Source: Verrucomicrobiota bacterium (GTDB taxonomy: Bacteria > Verrucomicrobiota > Verrucomicrobiia > Limisphaerales > UBA11320). Taken from it: DNA of 53,076 nucleotides. Both the position numbers and the translations under genes were made by a program. This document shows positions 7,624 through 16,288 of this stretch, piece after piece. The notes under the pieces are model-generated. The model searched no databases. It saw only the letters and a program-made list of their open reading frames with translations, and was not told the DNA's origin. The stretch is from contig JACQFQ010000001.1 of assembly GCA_016199985.1 (NCBI GenBank), forward strand, positions 1 to 53,076, in the 5' to 3' direction. Each line of letters starts with the position of its first letter. Position 1 is the first letter of the stretch.

Positions 7624-10313
7624 ACGCCGAGCAGCGCATGACCGCGCAGTATCTGCGCTCGCGACCCTCCGACCTCTGGGACTGGAAGGAAGGGGCGTCG
7701 GTGCTGGCGTGGTCCGACGGCGCGACCATCGCGTTTCGACAGGAGGCGCTGCAGGTGCTCCGCGCGCTGCCGCAGGATCGCCTGCCCCCGTTCGGCGCCG
7801 TGGTTCTCCTTCTCGCGGCTTGCCGGGGTAGAATCCCGGAGGCCGAGGACTTCCCCGGGGATCCCGGCACGCCGGGGCATCTCGAAGACTCCGCGCGACG
7901 GGCCTCGATTGACGCGTCCCTCGCTGAGCTCAAGCGGGTGGCTTCGCTGCCGGACGCGCTGCGAGCCAATCTTGCGGCGAAATGCGCGCTCGCCAGAGCG
8001 GTGTTCGAGTCCGCGCCGCCGCAACCCTTCGGGCGCCTCCAAAACCTCCGCGATGATGTTTTCGATCAGGTCGATCCCTCCGAGTTCAGCAGCTACGATG
8101 ATCCCACCGACGACGAGAAGCACCGATGCCTGCACCTGGTCGCGTCCGGGCTGCGTCGGCACACGGTGGAGTCCCTGACCATTCGGCTTCGCACAGGGCT
8201 GGACGCCCTCCCCGAAGCGTCTCCGGGCGCGGTCTCGCTCCCCGCCGTTCAGGCGCGCCGGCTTCTCGAGGAGCTGCTTCATGATCCGGAGCTGCGGCCG
8301 CTCGCGATGGCGGCGCGTCAGCTCATGGCCGCGACCCAGCTCCCGCGACATCTCCACGTCTCCGATGATCTGGCCGTGGGCGGGGTGTCGGACATCTCGA
8401 ACCGGGGCTCGATCGACCGGTTGCTGCTGAGCGAGCTGGCCCATGATGATCTCACGCTCGCCGCGCGCGTGGCGCTCCGGGAGGCGTTGTATCTGCGGCA
8501 CGAGCCGCCCGAGCATCAGCCTCCGCTCTCGCGCTGCCTGCTGATCGACTCCGGCATCAGGCTCTGGGGTCTTCCCCGCCTGATCCTGGTCGCCGCGGCG
8601 CTGGCCTTCGTCGCGGAGGACCTGAAGTTGGAGTCGCTTCGGGCCTGGAGGCCCAGCGGTCGTGGTTGGGTCCCTGTGAATCTGTTGAGCCGCGAGGGGC
8701 TCATCGAACATCTCGAGGCCCTCGACATCGATCCCCATCCTGGCGAGGCCCTGGATTCGCTCGCGGGAATGCTCGACGCCGATCCCACCGCGCAATCGAT
8801 TCTGCTCACGCATCCCGATGTCTTCTCCGACCCCGTGTTCCGCAGGCGGCTGGACAAGGCGGAACGGCCGCCCGACTTCATCTGCACCCTGGATCGCCAA
8901 GGACGTTTCACGCTGCACGCGGCCCCGTTCCACTCGAGGGCGCCGATCGCGGAGTCGCTCCTCGATGTGGAGAGCCTCTTCCTCGAGCCTTCGGCGCGAG
9001 GACTCTGGGGCGCAAGCGCCGAAGCCGAAAACCTGCCCGCGTTCATCAAGGTGGATCCCTGCCCGATGCTCCTGCCCATTCCGGGACGGGTGGATTACTG
9101 GTTTCTCGCGGCCGACGATCGGTGCATCGCCGCGCTCAGCGACAGGAAGCTCGTGGAATATGATCCGCGCGACAGCCATATCGGAGGCCGCGTTCTGTGC
9201 CCGAAACTTCCGCCGGGGCGCAAGCTATGGGCGGAGGAGATCGACGGCGCGGTGTTTCTGGTTCAGGCGGGAAGCACACGGAGACCCAACCGATGGGTCC
9301 GCTGCCGCAGGGGCGACCCCGCGGAGGCGATCGATTTGTGCGGAGGCGAACCGGCGTGCGCGGTGATCCGATTCGACCGCGTGCTGCTGGTGATCCGGGA
9401 GCATGATGTGTACGCGTACGGGCTGGACGACGCGAAGCTGCTCGATCGCAAAGTGAGCCCGAGCCGCTGGCACCGGGGTCGATACTTTTCATCGCTGCAG
9501 CAGTTTCATCTCGCGCACTGGGACGGCCGCCGCATCGAATTCCAACCCGTGCCGGTTCCGGCCCAACTCGGCCTTTCCGGAATCGTGGCCTTGTTTGATC
9601 GCGCGGGGCTCGAGGGCCCGTGGGCGCTCAATCACCTATGCCAGGCGTTCCCGTTGCAGGGAGACCAAAAAATTCAAATCCCCCTGCCCCTGGGCCAGTC
9701 GGCGCATCCCCGCAACGTCCATGTCTCGCGCGACGGACATCGGATCCAACTAACCATTCCCAACCTGGGCTGGAGCCAGGTCTTCGATCTGGAATCGGGG
9801 CGCGCTCTGCCCAAGCCCGGCCGAGGGGGCGAATCCGACCTCACGGATCCTTGGCCGACGCTGCCCGCCCACCCGCTGACGCGATCGTTCGACGCCGTGG
9901 CGATTGTCGCCTCAACCCTGTTCCTGCGCTCACGCAAGGGAGACCGGTTCGCGATCGAGGTCGACGACCAAAACCGATGGCGGATGACGCCGGACCCGAA
10001 CGCGAGCGACGCGCCGTGGCTGCCATTCGAGCCGATCGCGAGATCTCATCCAGAGATCCACGGCTGTCACCTGCAAGCGGCCGCCACTGCCCGCGGAGGA
10101 AGCGTATGCTTGGATAGCCGGGGGCTGCTGCATCTGCGGAGCGCGAATTCCAACGCGCCCGAAGCGACGCTCTCATTGGGCCCCGGACGGCTTGCGATTT
10201 GGACCACCGCCGATGGCGTCTGCGGCCCGGCCTTCTTCATGCCTCCCGGATCGCGAGCGGCCCATCCTGAGCTCGCCGCGCGCACGCTCTCGCAGCTGAT
10301 CGCCGAATTGTGA
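7620..10313 (+). CDS. vWA-like and beta-propeller protein of the MoxR ternary cassette
   Basis: 897 residues from the ATG that overlaps the previous stop; earlier in-frame codons belong to the upstream gene. Residues 1-230 are helical (LPPFGAVVLLLAACRG near 60). Residues ~250-430 look like a vWA fold: the lead-in SDISNRGSIDRLLLSELAHD, then the first strand CLLIDSG with D310 at the metal-site position, and a later ILLTHPD strand. The usual DxSxS metal motif reads D-S-G-I-R, and the later aspartate is replaced, so metal binding is probably lost. Residues ~430-897 are beta-rich with WD-poor repeats, consistent with a beta-propeller. It should partner the MoxR ATPase as a substrate-recognition or switch subunit. 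Confidence 0.82.
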   Translation: MNAEQRMTAQYLRSRPSDLWDWKEGASVLAWSDGATIAFRQEALQVLRALPQDRLPPFGAVVLLLAACRGRIPEAEDFPGDPGTPGHLEDSARRASIDASLAELKRVASLPDALRANLAAKCALARAVFESAPPQPFGRLQNLRDDVFDQVDPSEFSSYDDPTDDEKHRCLHLVASGLRRHTVESLTIRLRTGLDALPEASPGAVSLPAVQARRLLEELLHDPELRPLAMAARQLMAATQLPRHLHVSDDLAVGGVSDISNRGSIDRLLLSELAHDDLTLAARVALREALYLRHEPPEHQPPLSRCLLIDSGIRLWGLPRLILVAAALAFVAEDLKLESLRAWRPSGRGWVPVNLLSREGLIEHLEALDIDPHPGEALDSLAGMLDADPTAQSILLTHPDVFSDPVFRRRLDKAERPPDFICTLDRQGRFTLHAAPFHSRAPIAESLLDVESLFLEPSARGLWGASAEAENLPAFIKVDPCPMLLPIPGRVDYWFLAADDRCIAALSDRKLVEYDPRDSHIGGRVLCPKLPPGRKLWAEEIDGAVFLVQAGSTRRPNRWVRCRRGDPAEAIDLCGGEPACAVIRFDRVLLVIREHDVYAYGLDDAKLLDRKVSPSRWHRGRYFSSLQQFHLAHWDGRRIEFQPVPVPAQLGLSGIVALFDRAGLEGPWALNHLCQAFPLQGDQKIQIPLPLGQSAHPRNVHVSRDGHRIQLTIPNLGWSQVFDLESGRALPKPGRGGESDLTDPWPTLPAHPLTRSFDAVAIVASTLFLRSRKGDRFAIEVDDQNRWRMTPDPNASDAPWLPFEPIARSHPEIHGCHLQAAATARGGSVCLDSRGLLHLRSANSNAPEATLSLGPGRLAIWTTADGVCGPAFFMPPGSRAAHPELAARTLSQLIAEL

Positions 10314-13123
10314 ACCTCGTTCTTCAAGTGAAGCCCTCGCATCGCGGCGTCGCCGCGGTGGACGCATGGTTTCTGCCGGGATCCGATCCCGCGTGCTGGC
10401 TCGAGGAGCTCTCCCGCGCCGGCCTCGCGAACGACTCGGCGCGGGTGGGCATCGTCGGTCGGAACGGGCCTGCCAACCCGCCCGCAGGCGCGTTGGTCAT
10501 GCGGTCGGATCGAGGCCCTCTCGCGGCGACCTTGGCCGGGATCCCTTGCTCCTTCATCGGACGCCGACTCTGCGTTCCGTCGGACGCCGCGCTCACTCCG
10601 CCCTTGTCTCCCGACGAAGCCGACAAGCTGTGCGCGGAGGGGTTGGTGTTCCTGCATCCCACGCTGGGCGTGTTCTCGTTTGGCGAATCCGACCTCTGCC
10701 CGCTCCACGACCTTCTCTCGACTCCGCCCCCCCGCGACGACGCCTGGAATCGGGCCCGCTTTTCCGACCGCCTGCTCCAGGATCGCTGCGAAATCGAATT
10801 CGTCCGCCCGGATCCGGAGGGCGAGGCATCATGGGAAACCCTCTTTGGCGAGGAGGCGAATCAGATCGGCGCGTCGCCGCCGTCGGATCTGGCGCGCGAG
10901 AAGAAAAAGTCGGGCGACAAGTCCGGGAGCGTTGGACCCCAGGTGCTGGATGGCGTGGCGCAGGGATTGGTTCATCTCACGCGCCTGGTGTCGGGCGCGT
11001 CGCCGGGAACCGGCGCGAGCTGGATGGAGCGGCTGCGGGAGTGGGCCCTGGATCGCCTCGGGCGCGACGGCGTGCCCCATCCGCGGGAGGATGAGCTTCG
11101 GCTCCTTCGCGAACGCGAGCTGGAGCTGCTCACGCGGCAGCTCGAGGAGAACCCCGAAGTCGGGCTCCAACACGCGATTCCCCTGACGCCGCAGCCTCAC
11201 CGCGGCATTTCCGAGCCGGGAGCGAAACTGCCCGCCCGATCCGTCGACTACGCTTCGGGCCACGACGGAAGCCGCGCGGCGGATGTGTGGACCCTCGGAG
11301 AATCCACTCACTCCAAGCTGAGGAAGATTTACTTCGACCTCGCCAATCGCGAGGTCGTCCTCGGACGTTTCCGTCGCGCCGCCTACATCTACGCTCACCT
11401 TCTGGGAGATTTCTCGTCGGCCGCGAACGCGCTGATGCAGGGCCGCTTTTTTCGCGAGGCGGCGGAGCTGTACGAAACCCGGCTGGGCAACCCGCTGCAG
11501 GCGGCTCGGTGCCTGGTCGAGGGAGGATTGCTGCGGGAGGCGATGGAGCGCTTCGAGCGGCTCGGGCATGTTTTCGAGGTCGCGATGCTGCACGAAAAGC
11601 TGGGCGAACCCGAGGCCGCGGCCCTGTTGTGGAGGCGGTTGGTGGCGGAGGCGCTGCGAACGGGCGATCGGCTCCACGCGGCGCAGCTCCTGGAATCGCG
11701 GCTGCGCGTCCCCGGAGAGGCCGCGGCGGTTCTTCGCGAAGGCTGGCCGGGGTCCGTTCAGGCCGTCCGATGCCTGGAAGCGGAGTCGGACCTGCTGGAG
11801 CGAACTGGATCGACCCCAGGCCTGATGGACCTAGTCGCGAAGGCGCGCGACGGCGCGTGGCGGGACGATCAGGTCGTTAGCGTGCTGCGAGTGATGAACG
11901 GGATCGCGCGAAACTCCCGTGACGCCAAAGCGGGCGCCCGCGCCGAGGACGCGTCGCGCGTGCTCGCCTCGCGACGGTTGGCCTCGCCGGAGCTGTCGAT
12001 GAACGAGGCCGTTCTCATCACGGAAGGCCTCGCGCTGCCCTGGACGCGCGACCCCTTGCTCTCGCGCGACCTCGCTCGCTACCTGCAGCGCCGGAACACC
12101 GCGCAGATCGCGGCGGCGCGGGCGGCCTCCGGGCTGAGCACAAGGGCGGACGCGGCCGACGCCGGGGCGGCGCGACGCGTCGCGCGACGAACGCTCGACT
12201 TTACCCTGCCCTCCACCTTCGAATGGACCCACGCCCAGCAGGAGGACTCCTGGTTCTTCGCTGTTGGATTCAATTCAGCGCGGGCGATCGCCGTGCGAGG
12301 AACATGGGCCGGGGACGTGCAGACGCTGAGCCTTGGGTGGGACGCGTCTCAACGATCCCACGACCTATTGGTTCAACCCACTCATCAGCAGGGCGCCCGG
12401 CTCTCGATTGTCGATCCTCGGCACGGCGCCATTCCCCCCAGAAAGTTTGCCAGCCAGGATTTGTTTTTTCCCTTGGAGTGCCGGGTGGAAACCCCGTCGT
12501 GGCTGCCCGCTCCGGATTGCGCGCTCGCGTTCGAACCCGGCGGCGCGTGGACCCTGCATCGGGCGGACGGGCGATCCATCCTCACAAGCTTTTCGCACGA
12601 GGGACGGCTGCGGCGCACGGTGGATCTGTCGGACGCGCTGCCGGTGGAGATGTGGGACCTGTGGGGCGGACGTCCCAGCCTCTGCGCCACGGAGGATGGG
12701 GTGGCTGCGGCCTTGGGACGCACGGTGGTTTTTGTCCACCCCGAGGGCGAGATCACGCTGGTCCGGCTGGAGAGCGATTTCGTTCGCTACGCCCGCTCCC
12801 TGCCCGGAAAACGGAAACGACTCGGCGTTTGCCTGCGTGAGGGCCTGGATCTTTTCTGTCCCCTGCGCAGAACGTCGCTGAGCTTGACGGACCTCAAGTC
12901 CCCGCACGCCGCCTGGCTGTCCGAGTCATCGCTGATGGTGGTGGAAGGCGATCGTGCGCGTCAGTTCCAACTCGTGGAAGACACATCGGATCCGCTCCGC
13001 GAAGTCATGAGCTTCTCCGCGCCCGCGGGAGATGTTCTAGCGGCGCTCCCCACGCCTCAAGGTCATCTCGCGATCTTCAGCAAATCCGGCCGCGTCGCGA
13101 TCTGGACTCCGGTCAAGGGTTAG
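10310..13123 (+). CDS. bpX6-like N-domain, alpha-solenoid and beta-propeller protein
   Basis: 937 residues from a GTG that overlaps the preceding stop (GTGA). Residues 1-160 contain HRGVAAVDAWFLPGSD, a pattern I associate with the bpX6 domain. A low-complexity charged linker follows (near 200, EKKKSGDKSG). Residues ~330-500 are helical repeats (AAYIYAHLLGDFSSAANALM, RFFREAAELYETRLGN, GLLREAMERFERLGH), like a TPR or Elp1/IFT-type solenoid. From ~625 the protein is beta-rich and fits a second propeller. It closes the cassette: its stop overlaps the fmdB-type gene on the other strand by three bases. A scaffold role next to the vWA-propeller protein is inferred. Confidence 0.8.
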   Translation: MNLVLQVKPSHRGVAAVDAWFLPGSDPACWLEELSRAGLANDSARVGIVGRNGPANPPAGALVMRSDRGPLAATLAGIPCSFIGRRLCVPSDAALTPPLSPDEADKLCAEGLVFLHPTLGVFSFGESDLCPLHDLLSTPPPRDDAWNRARFSDRLLQDRCEIEFVRPDPEGEASWETLFGEEANQIGASPPSDLAREKKKSGDKSGSVGPQVLDGVAQGLVHLTRLVSGASPGTGASWMERLREWALDRLGRDGVPHPREDELRLLRERELELLTRQLEENPEVGLQHAIPLTPQPHRGISEPGAKLPARSVDYASGHDGSRAADVWTLGESTHSKLRKIYFDLANREVVLGRFRRAAYIYAHLLGDFSSAANALMQGRFFREAAELYETRLGNPLQAARCLVEGGLLREAMERFERLGHVFEVAMLHEKLGEPEAAALLWRRLVAEALRTGDRLHAAQLLESRLRVPGEAAAVLREGWPGSVQAVRCLEAESDLLERTGSTPGLMDLVAKARDGAWRDDQVVSVLRVMNGIARNSRDAKAGARAEDASRVLASRRLASPELSMNEAVLITEGLALPWTRDPLLSRDLARYLQRRNTAQIAAARAASGLSTRADAADAGAARRVARRTLDFTLPSTFEWTHAQQEDSWFFAVGFNSARAIAVRGTWAGDVQTLSLGWDASQRSHDLLVQPTHQQGARLSIVDPRHGAIPPRKFASQDLFFPLECRVETPSWLPAPDCALAFEPGGAWTLHRADGRSILTSFSHEGRLRRTVDLSDALPVEMWDLWGGRPSLCATEDGVAAALGRTVVFVHPEGEITLVRLESDFVRYARSLPGKRKRLGVCLREGLDLFCPLRRTSLSLTDLKSPHAAWLSESSLMVVEGDRARQFQLVEDTSDPLREVMSFSAPAGDVLAALPTPQGHLAIFSKSGRVAIWTPVKG

Positions 13124-13347
13124 TGCGTATGGGGCTTGCCGGTCCCGCAGCGTCCGCAGGAACTCGGCACGCCGCTGCAGGAGTCGCCGCCGGAAGCATC
13201 GCCCGTGGAGGAGGAGAAAGTGGAAAACTTCTTGGTGAGCTTCTTGGACTGGCAGTGGGGACAGGCGGCGCCACGCCAATCACTGGAGCGAACGAGGATC
13301 TCGCTGTCGCGCTGGCATTGCCCACAATGAAACTCGTAGATCGGCAT
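13120..13347 (-). CDS. FmdB-family zinc ribbon protein
   Basis: A 75-residue protein starting MPIYEFHCGQC, the hallmark of the FmdB/YflT-type 'putative regulatory protein' zinc ribbon. Cysteine pairs C8/C11 and C29/C32 (CPHC) form one zinc knuckle. The C-terminal tail is rich in Ser, Gly and Cys (GDSCSGVPSSCGRCGTG), as in many family members. FmdB was named for a gene in a formamidase region, but its molecular role is unclear; nucleic-acid binding is often suggested. The open frame upstream of this ATG was rejected because the family motif begins exactly here. It converges with the MoxR cassette, and the two stop codons overlap. Confidence 0.92.
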   Translation of the reverse strand: MPIYEFHCGQCQRDSEILVRSSDWRGAACPHCQSKKLTKKFSTFSSSTGDASGGDSCSGVPSSCGRCGTGKPHTH

Positions 13348-13502
13348 GCGCGGAACTATAGCCTTGGGCAGGCCGTTGCACAGACTGAAAGCGACGCCAC
13401 CCAACAAGAGTCGAAGCGCATCAGGCAATCTCCTCGTCCCGACACACCGCCCAAGACGAAAGATGAAGCGAGCCGCAGGGACAAGAAGAACGGGCCTTTC
13501 CC

Positions 13503-14867
13503 TCAGCTGGCGTCGCCGTTGGCGAGCTCCTGGACGACGAACTGGTCGAACTCGGCGCGGTGGTGCGGCTGGATCCGCGCCTTGATCGCGACGGTCGCGC
13601 CCGAGTAATCGCACTCCACCACCTCGCTGACTTCGTGCAGCTTCGCAACCATTGCGGACGCCTCGTGCGGGAGGCGCAGCTCCAGGAACTGCCGAATCGG
13701 ACGCAACGCCGCGCCCAACTCGGCGAGCAGCTCGGGAATCCCTTCGCCGGTCTTCGCCGAAATCACCACGGACTTCGGGTGACGCTGGAGGAACTGCCCG
13801 GCGCGATCCCGGGTCTGAAAGCGATCCACCTTGTTGAAGACCATGAGCGTCGGATGCCCCGCCGCCCCGATTTCCTTAAGAACCAGGTCCACGGCTTCGA
13901 TCTGGTCGTCGGCGTTCGGATGGCTCACGTCCACGACATGCAGCAAAAGATCAGCGACAACCACCTCCTCGAGCGTCGCCTTGAAGGCTTCCACCAGCCC
14001 GTGGGGCAGCTTCCTGATGAAACCCACGGTGTCCGTCAGCAGAACGTTCTGGTTGCTGGGCAGGCGGAGCCGGCGCGTGGTCGGATCGAGAGTGGCGAAC
14101 AGCTTGTCCTCCGCCAGGGTGGAGGCGCCCGTGAGGCTGTTCAGCAGCGTGGATTTTCCGGCGTTCGTGTAGCCCACAATGCTTGCCAGCGGCCAGAGGC
14201 GCCGCTGGCGTCCTTCCCGCTGCGTGGACCGATGCTGACGAACCTCGTCGAGCTCGCGGCTGATGCGAGCGATCCGATCCTGCACACGGCGTCGGTCGGT
14301 CTCGAGCTGGGTTTCGCCGTCGCCGCGCATGCCGATGCCGCCCTTTTGCCGGGACAAGTGTCCCCAGAACCTCGTCAGCCGCGGCAGCAGGTGCTCCAGC
14401 TGCGCGAGCTCGATCTGGAGCTTGCCCTCGCGGGTCCGGGCGCGGCGGGCGAAGATGTCCAGAATGAGGGAGGTGCGATCGATCACCTTGCATCCGAAGA
14501 CCACCTCCAGATTGCGGGACTGCGCGGGCGATAGCTCGTCGTCGAAGATAACCGTGTCGACCTCGTCCTGTCGGCACTTGTCGGAAAACTCCTGCGCCTT
14601 GCCGCTGCCGATGTAGGTGCCGGCGAACGGCGCCTCGAGCTTCTGCACGCCATTGCCGATCACCACCCCGCCGGCCGTGGCGACGAGCTCGCCCAATTCC
14701 TCAAGCGACTCCTGCCAGTCGAACTCGGCGCCGGCTTTCCACTCGACTCCGACAAGAAAAACCCGTTCCGACCGACGCCCCGCATGATTGACCAAAGCTT
14801 TCACAAGAATCCTGATCGCGTCGCCAGAAAGACCGTTTGTCGCGGCGACGGAGACGCAACCTAGCAC
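13503..14867 (-). CDS. hflX: GTPase HflX
   Basis: Ribosome-binding GTPase that in E. coli splits stalled 70S ribosomes under heat stress. The N-terminal HflX domain is followed by the glycine-rich linker (KGGIGMRGDGETQLETDRRR) and the G domain: G1 GYTNAGKS, G3 DTVGF, G4 NKVD and G5 SAK. All nucleotide-binding residues look intact. The 454-residue frame begins at a GTG (14867) preceded by a GGGAG-like site. Another GTG at 14804, with AGGA just upstream, would give VKALVNHAGRR and 433 residues, closer to the usual family length; it is a real alternative. The 176 bases between this gene and the next plus-strand gene must hold both promoters. Confidence 0.95.
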   Translation of the reverse strand: MLGCVSVAATNGLSGDAIRILVKALVNHAGRRSERVFLVGVEWKAGAEFDWQESLEELGELVATAGGVVIGNGVQKLEAPFAGTYIGSGKAQEFSDKCRQDEVDTVIFDDELSPAQSRNLEVVFGCKVIDRTSLILDIFARRARTREGKLQIELAQLEHLLPRLTRFWGHLSRQKGGIGMRGDGETQLETDRRRVQDRIARISRELDEVRQHRSTQREGRQRRLWPLASIVGYTNAGKSTLLNSLTGASTLAEDKLFATLDPTTRRLRLPSNQNVLLTDTVGFIRKLPHGLVEAFKATLEEVVVADLLLHVVDVSHPNADDQIEAVDLVLKEIGAAGHPTLMVFNKVDRFQTRDRAGQFLQRHPKSVVISAKTGEGIPELLAELGAALRPIRQFLELRLPHEASAMVAKLHEVSEVVECDYSGATVAIKARIQPHHRAEFDQFVVQELANGDAS

Positions 14868-15043
14868 GAGGCTCCCGGAATCCGCAGCGGATCTTTTAAA
14901 AACCTTTCGGGAACTCCAGGCGCAACTCCACGCTCACCCAAGCTTGCCCCTCTGTCTCCCACGTTCCCGTCGCTTCGGTCCGCCGATTCTGAGCTAGCCA
15001 AGCGCCGGTCCCATGCCTCTAATCCGCCCCGACGGGGATTCCT
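14868..15043. other. Divergent control region between hflX and the GspE-type gene
   Basis: 176 bases with no gene. They must hold the promoters of both divergent genes. A GGGGA site at the right end serves the GspE-type gene; no palindrome or clear promoter boxes are assigned. Confidence 0.5.
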
Positions 15044-16261
15044 ATGACTCACGCGCAAGTCTATCTGCAGTCCGATGAAGCCCAGGCGAACATCGACATT
15101 CCACAACTGCTCCACTTCGTGTTCCTGGACGCCATTGAGGCCGCCGCGAGCGACATCCATATCGAACCCTGGGAGCACAGCATCGTGGTGCGGCTTCGGA
15201 TCAACGGCGTGCTGAAGGAGCACATCCACATCCCATCCGAGCACATGGACAAGATCTCAGGCCGATGCAAAGTGCTCGGCGAGATGGTGACCTACCAGTC
15301 GGGGCTGCCTCAGGAAGGACACGCCTCCGGCGGACCGGAGCTCGGGAACGTCGAATTGCGCATCTCGGTGTTCCCCACGACCCGCGGGGAAAAGCTCGTC
15401 ATCCGCCTTTTCGATCCCCGCAACCGCAGCTTCGACCTCAGCAAGCTGGGCTTCGACCCGACAAGCCTCGCCAAGTTCATCCAACTGCTCGGGCGCACCA
15501 GCGGCCTCCTGCTGCTGACCGGGCCGACGGGCTCCGGCAAAACCACCGCGATCTATTCAGCGCTCCAGCACATCGTGAATCAGAATGGATCCTCCGTCAG
15601 CATCAGCACCGTCGAGGATCCCGTCGAATACAACCTGCCCCTCATCGCGCAAACCCAGATCAATCCCGCCCAGGAATTCACCTACGCCCGCGCGCTGCGG
15701 TCCCTCATGCGGCAGGACCCTCAGGTCATCATGGTCGGCGAGATCCGCGACCCGGAGACCGCCGCGATCGCGGTGCAAGCGGGCCTCACCGGACACTTGG
15801 TCATCAGCACGATCCACAGCGGGACGCCCGCGGGAGTGTTCGCGCGATTGATCAACATGGACATCGAGCCCTTTCTGCTCGCCTCCAGCGTCATCGGGGT
15901 GATGGGCATGCGGCTCATCCGTCTGAACTGCAAAAACTGCGGCCTGCCCTGCGATGTCGAGCCTTCGTACACGCAGATCCTCCCGGCGGAGATTCTCGCC
16001 GACGCGAATTTTATTCGAAGCCCGGGTTGCGAGCACTGCCTGTTCACCGGCTATCAGGGCCGCACGTCGCTGGCAGAACTGCTCGTGGTGGACGAGCCGG
16101 TGCGCGAGGCCGTGATTCAAAAATCTCCCACGCGAACCATCACCAAAGTGGCCATCGACAACGGCATGGTGACCATGTGGCAGAAGGGAATTAAGCGCGC
16201 CCTTGTCGGCGACACCACCTTCGAGGAGGTGTTTCGCGTCGTGGCGTCGGAACAGATCTGA
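15044..16261 (+). CDS. GspE/PilB/PilT-type secretion ATPase, short form
   Basis: A hexameric motor ATPase of the type II secretion/type IV pilus superfamily. Walker A is GPTGSGKT (160-167), the Asp box spans VEDPVEYNLP, Walker B is VGEIRD (231-236) and the His box is GHLVISTIHS. Cysteine pairs C296/C299 and C329/C332 form the zinc-binding CM region typical of GspE and PilB, absent from PilT. At 405 residues it lacks the N-terminal domain (MshEN/N1) that docks full-length GspE to its platform, so it may be a stand-alone assembly ATPase. No pilin, secretin or platform genes are nearby. A GGGGA site lies five bases before the ATG. Confidence 0.9.
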   Translation: MTHAQVYLQSDEAQANIDIPQLLHFVFLDAIEAAASDIHIEPWEHSIVVRLRINGVLKEHIHIPSEHMDKISGRCKVLGEMVTYQSGLPQEGHASGGPELGNVELRISVFPTTRGEKLVIRLFDPRNRSFDLSKLGFDPTSLAKFIQLLGRTSGLLLLTGPTGSGKTTAIYSALQHIVNQNGSSVSISTVEDPVEYNLPLIAQTQINPAQEFTYARALRSLMRQDPQVIMVGEIRDPETAAIAVQAGLTGHLVISTIHSGTPAGVFARLINMDIEPFLLASSVIGVMGMRLIRLNCKNCGLPCDVEPSYTQILPAEILADANFIRSPGCEHCLFTGYQGRTSLAELLVVDEPVREAVIQKSPTRTITKVAIDNGMVTMWQKGIKRALVGDTTFEEVFRVVASEQI

Positions 16262-16288
16262 TCCGCGGTCGCTGCGCCGCCGACATCA

